From Armatimonadota bacterium (GTDB taxonomy: Bacteria > Armatimonadota > Fimbriimonadia > Fimbriimonadales > ATM1): a DNA stretch of 64,000 nucleotides. The notes under the pieces are model-generated. The model worked only from the letters and a program-made list of their open reading frames with translations. It was not told the DNA's origin and ran no database searches. The DNA is taken from contig QEUM01000009.1 in NCBI GenBank assembly GCA_003577165.1, positions 62,001 through 126,000 of the forward strand, written 5' to 3'. A program made the position numbers and the translations under genes. Numbering within the stretch: position 1 is the first letter of the stretch; each line of letters starts with the position of its first letter. Below, piece by piece: positions 35,541 through 43,230 of this stretch.

Positions 35541-36258
35541 CATCCCCCCCTCCTCGTGATGATTTGTGCATGAGGAGGGGGGTAGGGGGGTGGAGCATCG
35601 AGCCTCGCAGGCCTCCGCGATCGTCCGGAGGCCCTTTCGGCGCGACGGGAATCGCGGGCCTACAGCCCGCTGGACACCCCGTCGCGTGAATTCCAGGGCT
35701 GCGCCCTTCGCTGTTGTCTCGCCGGCCCTTCGGGCCTCGGGGGAGATGTCCTGCCGTCCGTTCGTGGGTGAGGCACCGGGTGATGGTTTGTGTTGAGTCG
35801 TCATCCCCCCTCCTCGTGATGATTTGTGCATGAGGAGGGGGGTAGGGGGGTGGAGCATCGAGCCTCGCGGGCCTCCGCGATCATCCGGAGGCCCTTTCGG
35901 CGAGACGGGAATCGCGGGCCTACAGCCCGCCTGATACGCGACCGCGTGCAATCCAGGGCTACGCCCTTCGCTGTTGTCTCGCCGGCCCTTCGGGCCTCGG
36001 GGGAGGTCTCCTGCCGTACGTTCGCGGGTGAGGCACCGGGTGGTGGCTTGAGTTGAGTCGTCATCCCCCCTCCTCGTGATGATTTGTGCATGAGGAGGGG
36101 GGGTAGGGGGGCGGAGCATCCGGCCTCGCTGGCCTCCGCGATCGTTCGGAGGTCCTTTCGGCGCGACGGGAATCGCGGGTCTACAGCCCGCCTGGTACGC
36201 GACCGCGTGCAATCCAGGGCTATGCCCTTCGCTGTTGTCTCGCCGGCCCTTCGGGCCT
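35541..36258. repeat. Three head-to-tail copies of a ~260-bp hairpin-rich repeat
   Basis: Units begin at 35541, 35802 and 36062 with the same sequence (CATCCCCCCTCCTCGTGATG) and are over 90% alike by eye; the third is cut short and runs into the 78-bp array. Each unit holds four potential hairpins: CCCCCTCCTC with its complement 16 bases later, GCGGGCCTACAGCCCGC, GGGCTACGCCC and GGCCCTTCGGGCC. All frames through it are open by composition only, and no gene is supported. A permuted copy lies at 38531-38772, and pieces recur at 42858-43160. Confidence 0.9.
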
Positions 36259-36260
36259 CG

Positions 36261-36725
36261 TTGCTTCGAGAATCGAGGGTTTACGCTCGACCGGGTGCTT
36301 TGTGCGCTGCAATTTTTCTCGACGGCTCTTTGGGCCTCATTGCTTCGAGAATCGAGGGTTCACGGTCGACCGGGTGCTTTGTGCGCTGCAATTTTTCTCG
36401 ACGCCCTTCGGGCCTCGTTGCTTCGAGAATCGAGGGTTTACGCTCGACCGGGTGCTTTGTGCGCTGCAATTTTTCTCGACGCCCTTCGGGCCTCGTTGCT
36501 TCGAGAATCGAGGGTGTACGCTCGACCGGGTGCCTTGTGCGCTGCAGTTTGTCTCGCAGGCCCTTCGGGCCTCAATGCAGAGAGAACCGAGCAATTACAT
36601 TCGAGCGGGTGCCTTGTTCGCTTCAGTTATCTCGACTGCCCTCGAGCCTAATTGCTGAGAGAAGCGAGTGTCGGTATTCGAGCAAGCGCTAACCACGCTG
36701 CCATTCTCTCGACGCCCCTGCGGCC
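36261..36725. repeat. 78-bp tandem repeat array, about six copies
   Basis: Copies start at 36261, 36340, 36418 and 36496 (TTGCTTCGAGAATCGAGGG), then diverged ones at about 36574 and 36651, giving a period of 77-79 bases. The first four are nearly identical and the last two have decayed. Each unit contains the CCCTTCGGGCCTC hairpin module shared with the other repeats. Repetitive open frames on the plus strand are by-products of the array. The remaining bases to 36781 show no gene. Confidence 0.9.
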
Positions 36726-36781
36726 TGACGGCGCCATGGCCTTGTCATTCGCCGGGGGGGTTACACAATGCAGGCGTCGCC

Positions 36782-37117
36782 TCACTTTGCGGCGTGAGAA
36801 TAGGCGGTGGCGTGGTCGCCTTCAACGAGGCTCTTGACTTCGCCGTGATCCAGTGAAAGATCGTCGGCGATGTGGCGTGTCCATGCAGCGAATTCGGGAA
36901 TCCGCATCGCCCCCTCCTTCGCCGCATCGGCTGATTCGTCGTCGCTCCACTCCGCAACATCGGCCCACTCCGAGCCGCCCATGTGTACAAGTCGAACGCG
37001 CAAAAGGCCGGGGAACGCACGGCGAACCGCCTCAAGCGCGGGGCCATGCTCGCGAACGAGCGCCTCCTCATGGCCGGGCTTCACTAAGAACTTTGCTACT
37101 TCTATGATTCGTGTCAC
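36782..37117 (-). CDS. Dimeric alpha/beta-barrel (ABM-like) protein
   Basis: 111 residues from GTG 37117, chosen because GAGGAG precedes it by about 6 bases. A much longer frame upstream reads antisense through the sigma gene. 'IIEVAKFLVKPGHEEALVREH', then 'FPGLLRVRLVHMGGSEWADVAEW' and 'FAAWTRHIADDLSLDHGEV' fit the ferredoxin-like fold of antibiotic-biosynthesis monooxygenase or EthD-like proteins. No cofactor site is obvious. It lies 107 bases after the sigma factor gene on the same strand and resembles the small protein at the front of that operon. Confidence 0.75.
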   Translation of the reverse strand: MTRIIEVAKFLVKPGHEEALVREHGPALEAVRRAFPGLLRVRLVHMGGSEWADVAEWSDDESADAAKEGAMRIPEFAAWTRHIADDLSLDHGEVKSLVEGDHATAYSHAAK

Positions 37118-37224
37118 TTTTTGCTCCTCGATTTTCAAAACTCGTGATTTCTCCGATTCGATGTTTCGGAAGAGTGGGAATCGTCCGCTCCGACTTGCCT
37201 TTCGACTACCCGGCTTGCGCCGAA

Positions 37225-38106
37225 TCACCCGAGCAGGTCGGGACATGCGCGCCTGAGTTGATCCATGATTCGCTCCGGCGCGCGAAATTGAGGCTCGCTC
37301 CTGAAAAGGTCGGCGAATCGCTCCGCGACATCCAGTTGCCCGATTGCGCGTGACAGAGACTCCGGCCTGATGGCGCTCGCATCTCGCTCCAACTTCATCA
37401 GCACCGGCCCCGACTCCGGAATGAGTCCGTTGTCGAGCGCGGCTTGAATTTGGCGGTCGCACCGACATGGATTGCTCTCGTCGACCAAGCCGCATCGTTT
37501 GGCGATAATTGGTCGAATCGTCTTCCTTGCGCGCGCAAGCCGTTGCCTGAACGCAGCTGGAGAAATTTCGAGCGCCTCGGACGCTTCTTTGTCCGAGAGT
37601 CCCAGGAGGTCTCCCAGGATGTAGGCAAGACGAACATCCCGCGAAAGAGTAAGGAGCATGCCGTAGGTGCAACTCGTGCGCACTTCGTCACGGAGGAGTT
37701 TGTACTCCGCCTCGTCGGCTGCGGAGTACGGCTGTGACGCGAGGTTAGCATCCAGGTACTCAGCGATTTCACTTGCCGACTGAACGGTTGGCTCCGCGCC
37801 CTGGCGTTTCGTCTTGAGCAGATGGCGGCTTGCGATTCGATAGACCCAAGTCGTGAGTTTGGACTTGCCTTCGAAACTGCCGAGATGAGTGATCACCTTG
37901 AGGAGGATCTCCTGTGTGCAGTCCTCGGCATCTGCGGGATCGGAGAAGAAGCGCAGCGACAGGCGAAAAATTGGATCTCGGAGCGCTTCGCACACTTGCC
38001 CGAGGGCCGCTCTATCCCCGGAGGCCGCCCGCTTCGCGAGCGCCTCCAGGGAGTCGGAGTCGGCGTGGCCGCCTGCGGCGGAACGACCGACGTTCGATTC
38101 ACTCAT
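37225..38106 (-). CDS. ECF-type RNA polymerase sigma factor with a C-terminal extension
   Basis: 293 residues. Region 2 is seen in 'LRFFSDPADAEDCTQEILLKV' and 'SFEGKSKLTTWVYRIASRHLL', split around 37830-37940. Region 4 is in 'LGLSDKEASEALEISPAAFRQRLARARK', split around 37510-37600. About 100 extra residues follow, beginning with a Cys-x-Cys segment ('DESNPCRCDRQIQAALDNGL'), without a SnoaL-like or TPR domain that I can see. No anti-sigma gene is adjacent, so the tail may regulate activity. Its start overlaps the upstream ABM-like gene by 8 bases. Confidence 0.92.
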   Translation of the reverse strand: MSESNVGRSAAGGHADSDSLEALAKRAASGDRAALGQVCEALRDPIFRLSLRFFSDPADAEDCTQEILLKVITHLGSFEGKSKLTTWVYRIASRHLLKTKRQGAEPTVQSASEIAEYLDANLASQPYSAADEAEYKLLRDEVRTSCTYGMLLTLSRDVRLAYILGDLLGLSDKEASEALEISPAAFRQRLARARKTIRPIIAKRCGLVDESNPCRCDRQIQAALDNGLIPESGPVLMKLERDASAIRPESLSRAIGQLDVAERFADLFRSEPQFRAPERIMDQLRRACPDLLG

Positions 38107-38437
38107 CGATGGAACTCCGAATCGTGCCGAGGTATCGAGGTCCTATGGCGGCGACGTGGGCGTCGCCCCACGAGGCAAACCCTTCGGTGGACGCCGCTAT
38201 CTCCTCGGCCGCCTGCGCCTGTTCCATCGTGTCCCACACCATGATGTCGAGATACTCACCGTTTCCGAGTTCCACGAGCGTGGCCGAAACGAGGCCTGGC
38301 GCCCGGGACCGCAGTGCCTCGACTGCGGCTGCGCGCCCGGCCAGCATCGAGTCGGCTTTGCCCGCTTGTACTTTGAAGTTTACGATGTCTGCGGCCCGGA
38401 GGCTCCCGGGCTCGCGTGTCAGTTGTCTAGTTTGCAT
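38099..38437 (-). CDS. Dimeric alpha/beta-barrel (ABM-like) protein preceding the sigma factor
   Basis: 112 residues. The core 'DIVNFKVQAGKADSMLAGRAAAVEAL', 'PGLVSATLVELGNGEYLDIMVWD' and 'EGFASWGDAHVAAIG' is a ferredoxin-like barrel subunit similar in layout to the product of 36782-37117. The first 15 residues may not be translated. The 8-base overlap with the sigma gene implies coupled expression. A sensor or small-molecule-binding role in control of the sigma factor is only a hypothesis. Confidence 0.75.
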   Translation of the reverse strand: MQTRQLTREPGSLRAADIVNFKVQAGKADSMLAGRAAAVEALRSRAPGLVSATLVELGNGEYLDIMVWDTMEQAQAAEEIAASTEGFASWGDAHVAAIGPRYLGTIRSSIDE

Positions 38438-38530
38438 AGCACTGACTTAGTGCCTTGTACCGGCGCGAGTGTGACACGGTCTCGGGGGGTTTTTGGGCCG
38501 CTATAGAGACCAGGCGGCGGGCGGGACTCG

Positions 38531-38772
38531 TCCGAGGGCTGCGCCCTTCTCTGTAGTCTCGCGTGCCCTTTGGGCCTCGGGGGAGGTCTCCTGCCGTTCT
38601 ATCGCGCGGGAGGGAGCGAGTGGTGGCTTATGTTCAGTCGTCATCCCCCCTCCTCGTGATGATTTGTGCATGAGGAGGGGGGTTGGGGGGTGGAGCATCG
38701 AGCCTCGCAGGCCTCCGCGATCGTCCGGAGCCCCTCTCGGCGCGACGGGAATCGCGGGCCTACGGCCCGCCT
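38531..38772. repeat. Permuted fourth copy of the ~260-bp repeat
   Basis: The right half of the unit (GGGCTGCGCCCTTC through the TCCTGCCG segment, 38531-38641) precedes the left half (CATCCCCCCTCCTCGTGATG, 38642-38772). It is in the same orientation as the cluster at 35541-36258. The stretch 38438-38984 contains no other supportable feature besides this repeat. Frames crossing it in both strands are not gene-like. Confidence 0.85.
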
Positions 38773-38984
38773 CCCGCTGTGCGGCATCTGTCGCTGCCGG
38801 GACGGAGGGGTTACCGACCTCCGCGGGATTTGCTGTCGCCCTCGTCGGGCGGGGTTGATGTGAGGGATGTCTCTTGGCGAGCATGTGAAGCGACTCTGAC
38901 CCGGTAAAAGGCGAAAGCGACTGTCGGCGATGACGCATGGCTCTTCCAGTTCGGTACGCTCGCCGGAACAGGTCAGAAGAGGCA

Positions 38985-39467
38985 ATGGAGAACACGGTCG
39001 CACGATGTAAGCAGAGCGCGGTGCAGGAAATGGAGACCTTCCTGAAGCACTTCTCATACGTGCCCGATGACAAGTTGACTTGGACGCCGACCCCAACTGC
39101 GAAATCCGCGATCCGCATCGCGGCTCACACCGCACTCTACGCGGGACGGTTCGCCAAGATGATCCGAGAGAGACAACTTCCTCCGACCGACAACTTAGCG
39201 GAGTGGCTCGCCGAGCGCGAAGCGGAAGAAATCGCGATCACCAGCCGCGAAGAAGTGGAGAGGGTATTTCGGGAGGGCACTGCCGAGGTTCTCGCGGCGC
39301 TCGACACGCTGACTCCCGACGAGATGGAGTTGTCCCTCGACTCAGGACTCGGCTGGTCCGTGCCGATGAAGAGCCTGATGAGCCTGCCGGGATGGCACGT
39401 GGTCCTTCATACAGGACAGATCGATTTCCTCCAAACGTGCTGGGGAGATCAGACCATCTATATCTGA
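38985..39467 (+). CDS. DinB-family (DUF664-like) protein
   Basis: 160 residues from ATG 38985. An AGAAGAGG ribosome site lies just upstream, and an in-frame ATG at 38937 adds 16 residues that look non-coding. The four-helix DinB pattern is seen: 'METFLKHFSYVPDDKLTWTP', 'RIAAHTALYAGRFAKMI' (first His) and 'LPGWHVVLHTGQIDFLQTCWG' (second and third His), giving the usual three-His metal site. It may be a metal-dependent thiol transferase or stress protein. Substrate is unknown. Confidence 0.87.
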   Translation: MENTVARCKQSAVQEMETFLKHFSYVPDDKLTWTPTPTAKSAIRIAAHTALYAGRFAKMIRERQLPPTDNLAEWLAEREAEEIAITSREEVERVFREGTAEVLAALDTLTPDEMELSLDSGLGWSVPMKSLMSLPGWHVVLHTGQIDFLQTCWGDQTIYI

Positions 39468-39500
39468 CGGGAACGCGTCAACTCGGCCCCACGAGATCGT

Positions 39501-39680
39501 CCGACCTCTCGACTGCACGACACAAAAGGCGTTTCCGTCTGGATCGGAAAGGACCCCGTAGTCTGCACAGGGTTCGTGTTTCCACACGAACCCTGTTGCG
39601 CCAAGTGCGAGCAATCGCTCCACTCCTTGCGCTTTGTCACTCGTGAATGACTCTATCTGGCGACGTCGCGCCCGATTCAT
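39501..39680 (-). pseudogene. Remnant of a VOC/glyoxalase-family gene
   Basis: About 60 codons match the C-terminal half of a VOC-family protein ('ERLLALGATGFVWKHEPCADYGVLSDPDGN', split, then 'AFCVVQSRG'). The N-terminal half that should carry the first metal ligand is missing: the frame begins about 20 bases from the neighbouring DUF6448 stop. Beyond the match the frame runs on antisense into the DinB gene without a normal end. It is best read as a degraded fragment. Confidence 0.65.
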
Positions 39681-39700
39681 CTTAGTTCGTTATTGGCTGC

Positions 39701-40384
39701 TCATTCGCGGGTGACCTCGTGGTGGGCGGTGGCTGCTTTGGCGGCGGAGGCGAGGTTCTCTGCGTAGTGGACGAATTGGACGTAGGCGTGAACGAACTCG
39801 CGCCCGGCCGCCACATCGTCGGGTCCGAAGTCCTTCGATTCGATGACGTGATGAAAGCGGCTCGTCAAGCCTTCTCGCATCTCGCGCGAGAGAAGTTCCA
39901 GCATGGCCTGCAGGTTTCCGGAACGGATGGCCTTGTCGGCGGCGGCCACGATCGGATCCACGGGCGTGCCTTCCGGTTTCAGTCCGGTATAGGGAGCATC
40001 TTCGCCAGCGCGGTGAACGCGCACGACGGTTTCGAAGAAGTATCGATCCGCGAGTTGCTTGGCCTCGGGTCCGAGGCCGCGAACATGGCGCGCTTCCTCG
40101 AACGCACGCTCAATTTCCTGCTCGTCATCTTCTTGGACCCAGATGAGAGTGTGGTTGAGATTCCCTGTTTCGAGTGACTTCTTCGCTGCCAAAACGACAG
40201 GGCCGTCCATGGTGTCGCAGTGCCCGCCCAAGGTTGTAGTCGCGCTTGGGGCTCTGTGATTGGGGGCGATTGCGGAAGAGTCGGTTTGGGCGAGCCCGAC
40301 GTTTTGGGTGATCCATGCGAGGGCCGCGATCGCAGTTAATGCGGCGAGGATCGGAACCGCGTTGTTCCAACGGTGGCGCTTCAT
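39701..40384 (-). CDS. DUF6448 secreted protein
   Basis: 227 residues with a signal/anchor at the N-terminus ('AVPILAALTAIAALAWITQNV'). The mature part fits DUF6448: 'GHCDTMDGPVVLAAKKSLETGN', split at 40140-40210, 'ADRYFFETVVRVHRAGEDAPYTGLKPEG', and a final 'FVHAYVQFVHYAENLA'. The His/Cys-Asp start of the domain could bind metal. A near-perfect ribosome site (TAAGGAGGTG) sits 5 bases before the ATG, so expression is probably high. Function is unknown. Confidence 0.85.
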   Translation of the reverse strand: MKRHRWNNAVPILAALTAIAALAWITQNVGLAQTDSSAIAPNHRAPSATTTLGGHCDTMDGPVVLAAKKSLETGNLNHTLIWVQEDDEQEIERAFEEARHVRGLGPEAKQLADRYFFETVVRVHRAGEDAPYTGLKPEGTPVDPIVAAADKAIRSGNLQAMLELLSREMREGLTSRFHHVIESKDFGPDDVAAGREFVHAYVQFVHYAENLASAAKAATAHHEVTRE

Positions 40385-40574
40385 TTGCGCACCTCCTTAA
40401 CGTCGCCTTCCTGTTGGATGAAGGCAACGGAGAAATACTACCTGCTTACGATGTTGGAGTGCTCGGCGAGAGATGCGCCCATTGCCGTCCATATTCGGTC
40501 CTAACCGGCTGACTCACATTCTGTCCAACGGACCACTCTCCACAACCGGCGGAACGCGCTGCTAGAGAAATGAC

Positions 40575-40598
40575 GCGGGAGGGTGATGTCCCTCCCGC
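40575..40598 (-). terminator. Stem-loop downstream of the OsmC gene
   Basis: A perfect 9-base-pair stem (GCGGGAGGG at 40575-40583 with 40590-40598) and a 6-base loop lie 22 bases after the OsmC stop. On the minus strand it is followed by GTCATTTCTC, a weak T-rich end. It probably separates OsmC from the DUF6448 gene. The rest of the 235-base gap (40385-40619) shows nothing else clear. Confidence 0.6.
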
Positions 40599-40619
40599 TT
40601 ACAGGCCGTCATGGTGTCA

Positions 40620-41195
40620 TCAGTCTTTCATGACTTCGACATTGACTTTCGTTCCGTTCGAAACGATGTCGAAGACGGGGGAGTGGGCCTGCCCGAATCT
40701 GACGATCTCCTCCAGTTGCTCAGGTGTGCCATCACCCTTGATCTTCATCTTAAAGGTGATCTGCTCATATCCGTTGCGTGCTGCGCCCGGCATCGCGAGG
40801 AGGCCGCGAATATCGAGGTCTCCTTCGAGGCGGGATTCGATCTCATCGATGCGAATTCCGCGAGCGGCTGCGTGATACACGGCTGTGGTCGTCACACAGG
40901 CAGCCAGCGCGTGAAGGACGAACTCCACGGGGTTGGCTCCTCGGTCGAAGCCGAGGAGGACGAACGGCTCGTCTGCATCCATCACAAAGCTCGTCTCCCT
41001 CTGCTGCTCGCCTCCGACTCCATAGAAGCCGGAAATGGTGGATCTGTTGTGCCCACCGTCCAGCCACATGTTCTTCGAGCGGAAGACAAAGTTGGCGAGG
41101 GTTGAATCTCGCGAGATGGCGTCCATCGCCCCCTTGAGTGCGGTCACGTTGACGCCGTTGCGATTCACTTCTTTTGTTTCGGTCATTTGTTTCAT
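40620..41195 (-). CDS. OsmC/Ohr-family peroxidase-like protein
   Basis: 191 residues from ATG 41195, with GGAGAA 5 bases upstream. ATG 41186 is an alternative, and longer frames upstream are not gene-like. The family core is present: 'FVLLGFDRGANPVEFVLHALAAC', split, with the active-site Cys in 'LAACVTTTAVYHAAARGI', and the domain end 'FGQAHSPVFDIVSNG', where the usual second Cys position reads Ser. Loss of that Cys suggests it is not a classical two-Cys hydroperoxide reductase. It is divergent from a regulator gene 137 bases away. Confidence 0.87.
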   Translation of the reverse strand: MKQMTETKEVNRNGVNVTALKGAMDAISRDSTLANFVFRSKNMWLDGGHNRSTISGFYGVGGEQQRETSFVMDADEPFVLLGFDRGANPVEFVLHALAACVTTTAVYHAAARGIRIDEIESRLEGDLDIRGLLAMPGAARNGYEQITFKMKIKGDGTPEQLEEIVRFGQAHSPVFDIVSNGTKVNVEVMKD

Positions 41196-41272
41196 TTGCT
41201 TCTCCGTGGCGCAGGTCGCGCCGATGGAGGGCATTGTCCGTCCCCGGGGGGAGGCGATGCTTGGCCAAAATC

Positions 41273-41292
41273 TGGAGATTTCGTGGAGATTT
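41273..41292. promoter_or_regulatory. Candidate PhoB/OmpR-type direct-repeat operator
   Basis: The 9-mer TGGAGATTT occurs at 41273-41281 and again at 41284-41292, an 11-base period that is the classic spacing for OmpR/PhoB-type winged-helix dimers. It lies in the 137-base spacer between OsmC and the winged-helix regulator at 41333, about 40 bases before the regulator start. A further inverted pair GTTTG/CAAAC follows at 41293-41307. Confidence 0.5.
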
Positions 41293-41332
41293 GTTTGGGT
41301 GACAAACCTATGGGGAGGGTGCATTTGGCAAA

Positions 41333-42823
41333 ATGGGCAGCTTGGTTTACAGGTTCGGGGAATTCGAGTTAGATAGTTCCGCGTTCGAACTGAGGCGCCG
41401 GGGGGAGGCCGTCCCGGTTCAGCCGCAAGTGTTCGCAGTGCTCGAACACCTGGTTAGGAACGCGAACCGGCTTGTCAGCCGGGACGAACTGCTTGAGGCC
41501 GTTTGGGGGGACAGTTTCGTGAGCGAGGCGACATTGAGCAGCCGGATCATGGCGGCGCGGAAGGCGCTCGGCGACACCGGGCGGGGGCAACAGTGGATCC
41601 GGACTGTTCACGGCCGCGGAGTCCGGTTCGTCGGAAGAGTGGAGGCGACCGAGGAAGAGACCGCGCAGTCATGGACGTTAGACCGGCTCCTCGAAGAGGC
41701 TCGGGGCGCGCTGGGTCGGGCGGACACGTCGAGAGCCGAAGAGTGGTTGGTGCGGGCTGAGGCCGCCCTGCAGGCCAACGAAGAAGCGGACGCAATGAGA
41801 GCGGAGTGGCACTCACTTCGTGCACAGTGGTTGATCCTTCGGCGAGGGTGGGGGTGCGAAGAGGCTCGGGAGCATTACGAGGAGGCCATTCGAATCGCGG
41901 AGGGGGTAGCGGCGGTGGACCAGTTTCGGTCCGCCCGATATCACCTTGCGACCATGCACGAACTGCGCGCGGACTTCTCACGCTCGGAGACACTCATGCG
42001 CGCTGCAGTCGCACAAGACTTAGAAGGGAGAGACGCAGAGTCGCGCGAATTGCTCGCCTGTTCCCTCTTCCATCAGGGGAGGTTCGACGAAGCCGCCGAG
42101 CAGGCGAGGCGAGGGGCGGAGACCTGCGGTGATATGGGATCCAATCGCCTAAGCGCGTATTACGGAGAGGACCCGCAAGTCTCATGTAACTACTGGCTTG
42201 CGCTGGCGCTGTGGATTTCGGGAGACGAGGACGAAGCCGCGCGGCATGAGAGCCGTGCGCTTCGGTTGAGTGAGCAGCCTGGGCGCATCTTCTGTTTGGC
42301 TCACTCTCGCCAGCAATCCGCGATGTTGGCTCAACTTCGGCGAGATTTCCGGCTATGCGAACACTGGGCAAGCGCGACTGTGGCGATCGGGGAGAGACAG
42401 GGGCTCGCGTATCGCGAAGCGGCGGGTCGAATCTTGCTCGGTTGGGCGAGAGCCATGCTCGGGGAGGCGACGGAATTTGTGGAACCGATGGCCGACAGTC
42501 TGGGCCGCTTGTCGAGCGCGTGCGCAGAGATGGAGGCCCCGTACTTTGGTTCTCTGCTTGCAGAGGTGGAAATGAAGGCTGGCCGCGCTTCCGATGCCGC
42601 GAAGCGGCTCAGAGGTGCGCTGGAGTCGTCCGCGGTTTCCCGCGGCTACTTCTTCCATGCGGAGATGCTCCGGCTTCTCGCGTTAGCAGATTTCGAAGCA
42701 ACACGGGCGAAGGAAGTCGCGGCGCGATTGCTTGGCGAGGCGAAGGCTGTTGCGGAAAGACAGGGCGCGCGCGCATTCGCAACTCGTATCGCAGAAACAC
42801 TGACTTCGATTTTGCCGGGGTGA
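41333..42823 (+). CDS. Winged-helix (OmpR/PhoB-type) transcriptional regulator with helical-repeat C-terminus
   Basis: 496 residues. Residues about 5-100 are a DNA-binding trans_reg_C domain: 'YRFGEFELDSSAFELRRRGEAV', 'LEHLVRNANRLVSRDELLEAVW', 'SRIMAARKALGD' and the wing 'WIRTVHGRGVRFVG'. No receiver domain is present. The remaining 390 residues are TPR-like helices ('CEEAREHYEEAIRIAEGV', 'FHQGRFDEAAEQARRGAE'), an arrangement known from CadC- and SARP-like regulators that sense partners directly. The ribosome site GGGGAGGG is rather far (about 13 bases). It may control itself and OsmC. Confidence 0.88.
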   Translation: MGSLVYRFGEFELDSSAFELRRRGEAVPVQPQVFAVLEHLVRNANRLVSRDELLEAVWGDSFVSEATLSSRIMAARKALGDTGRGQQWIRTVHGRGVRFVGRVEATEEETAQSWTLDRLLEEARGALGRADTSRAEEWLVRAEAALQANEEADAMRAEWHSLRAQWLILRRGWGCEEAREHYEEAIRIAEGVAAVDQFRSARYHLATMHELRADFSRSETLMRAAVAQDLEGRDAESRELLACSLFHQGRFDEAAEQARRGAETCGDMGSNRLSAYYGEDPQVSCNYWLALALWISGDEDEAARHESRALRLSEQPGRIFCLAHSRQQSAMLAQLRRDFRLCEHWASATVAIGERQGLAYREAAGRILLGWARAMLGEATEFVEPMADSLGRLSSACAEMEAPYFGSLLAEVEMKAGRASDAAKRLRGALESSAVSRGYFFHAEMLRLLALADFEATRAKEVAARLLGEAKAVAERQGARAFATRIAETLTSILPG

Positions 42824-42857
42824 CTTCCAGAGATGGCGGCGTGTCGGGCTTCTCGAG

Positions 42858-43160
42858 ATCGCGGGCCTTCAGCCCGCCGGGTGGGGGCGCTATCCTCATT
42901 CCAGGGCTGCGCCCTTCGCTATAGACTTGGCGGCCCTTCGGGCCTCATTCTTGCGAACTCGGGCGGCGGGGTCGTCATTCCAGGGCTGCGCCCTGAACTC
43001 GGGCGGCGGGATCGTCATTCCAGGGCTGCGCCCTTCGCTATAGACCTGGGGGCCCTTCGGGCCTCATTCTTGCGAACTCGGGCGGCGGGGTCGTCATTCC
43101 AGGGCTGCGCCCTTCGCTATAGACTTGGCGGCCCTTCGGGCCTCATCCTTGCGAACTCGG
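42858..43160. repeat. 79-bp tandem repeat array
   Basis: The segment CCAGGGCTGCGCCC recurs at 42901, 42980, 43020 and 43099. The first and third intervals are 79 bases, and the second is 40 because that copy lacks its middle. Each full unit has GGGCTGCGCCC, a CTATAGACTTGG spacer, GGCCCTTCGGGCC and a GCGAACTCGGGCGGCGGGG tail. A GCGGGCCTTCAGCCCGC hairpin at 42861-42877 begins the array. The whole gap 42824-43230 is gene-free. Confidence 0.9.
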
Positions 43161-43230
43161 GCGGCGGGATCGCCGTGATCTTGTCCGCCGGGTAGGCGCG
43201 CAAGAACTCACGGATGTCGGGCGCCGCTGA

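Noticed and set aside
35139-36212. Long minus-strand frame spanning the 260-bp repeats and part of the GNAT gene
   Set aside because: It reads the GNAT gene in the wrong frame and the repeats as low-complexity sequence.
36235-36651. Plus-strand frames encoding repeated 26-residue units across the 78-bp array
   Set aside because: The period is a multiple of three, so several frames stay open at once. No ribosome site or non-repeat domain supports a protein.
36261-36725. CRISPR array
   Set aside because: The 78-bp units are repeated in full with no unique spacers, and there are no cas genes.
36782-37672. 296-codon minus-strand version of the ABM-like gene
   Set aside because: The first 185 codons run through the sigma gene in another frame and are Arg/Ser-rich. 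GTG 37117 with its ribosome site is the credible start.
38501-39118. 205-codon minus-strand frame over the permuted repeat
   Set aside because: It is made of repeat sequence plus the antisense of the DinB start, with no supporting signals.
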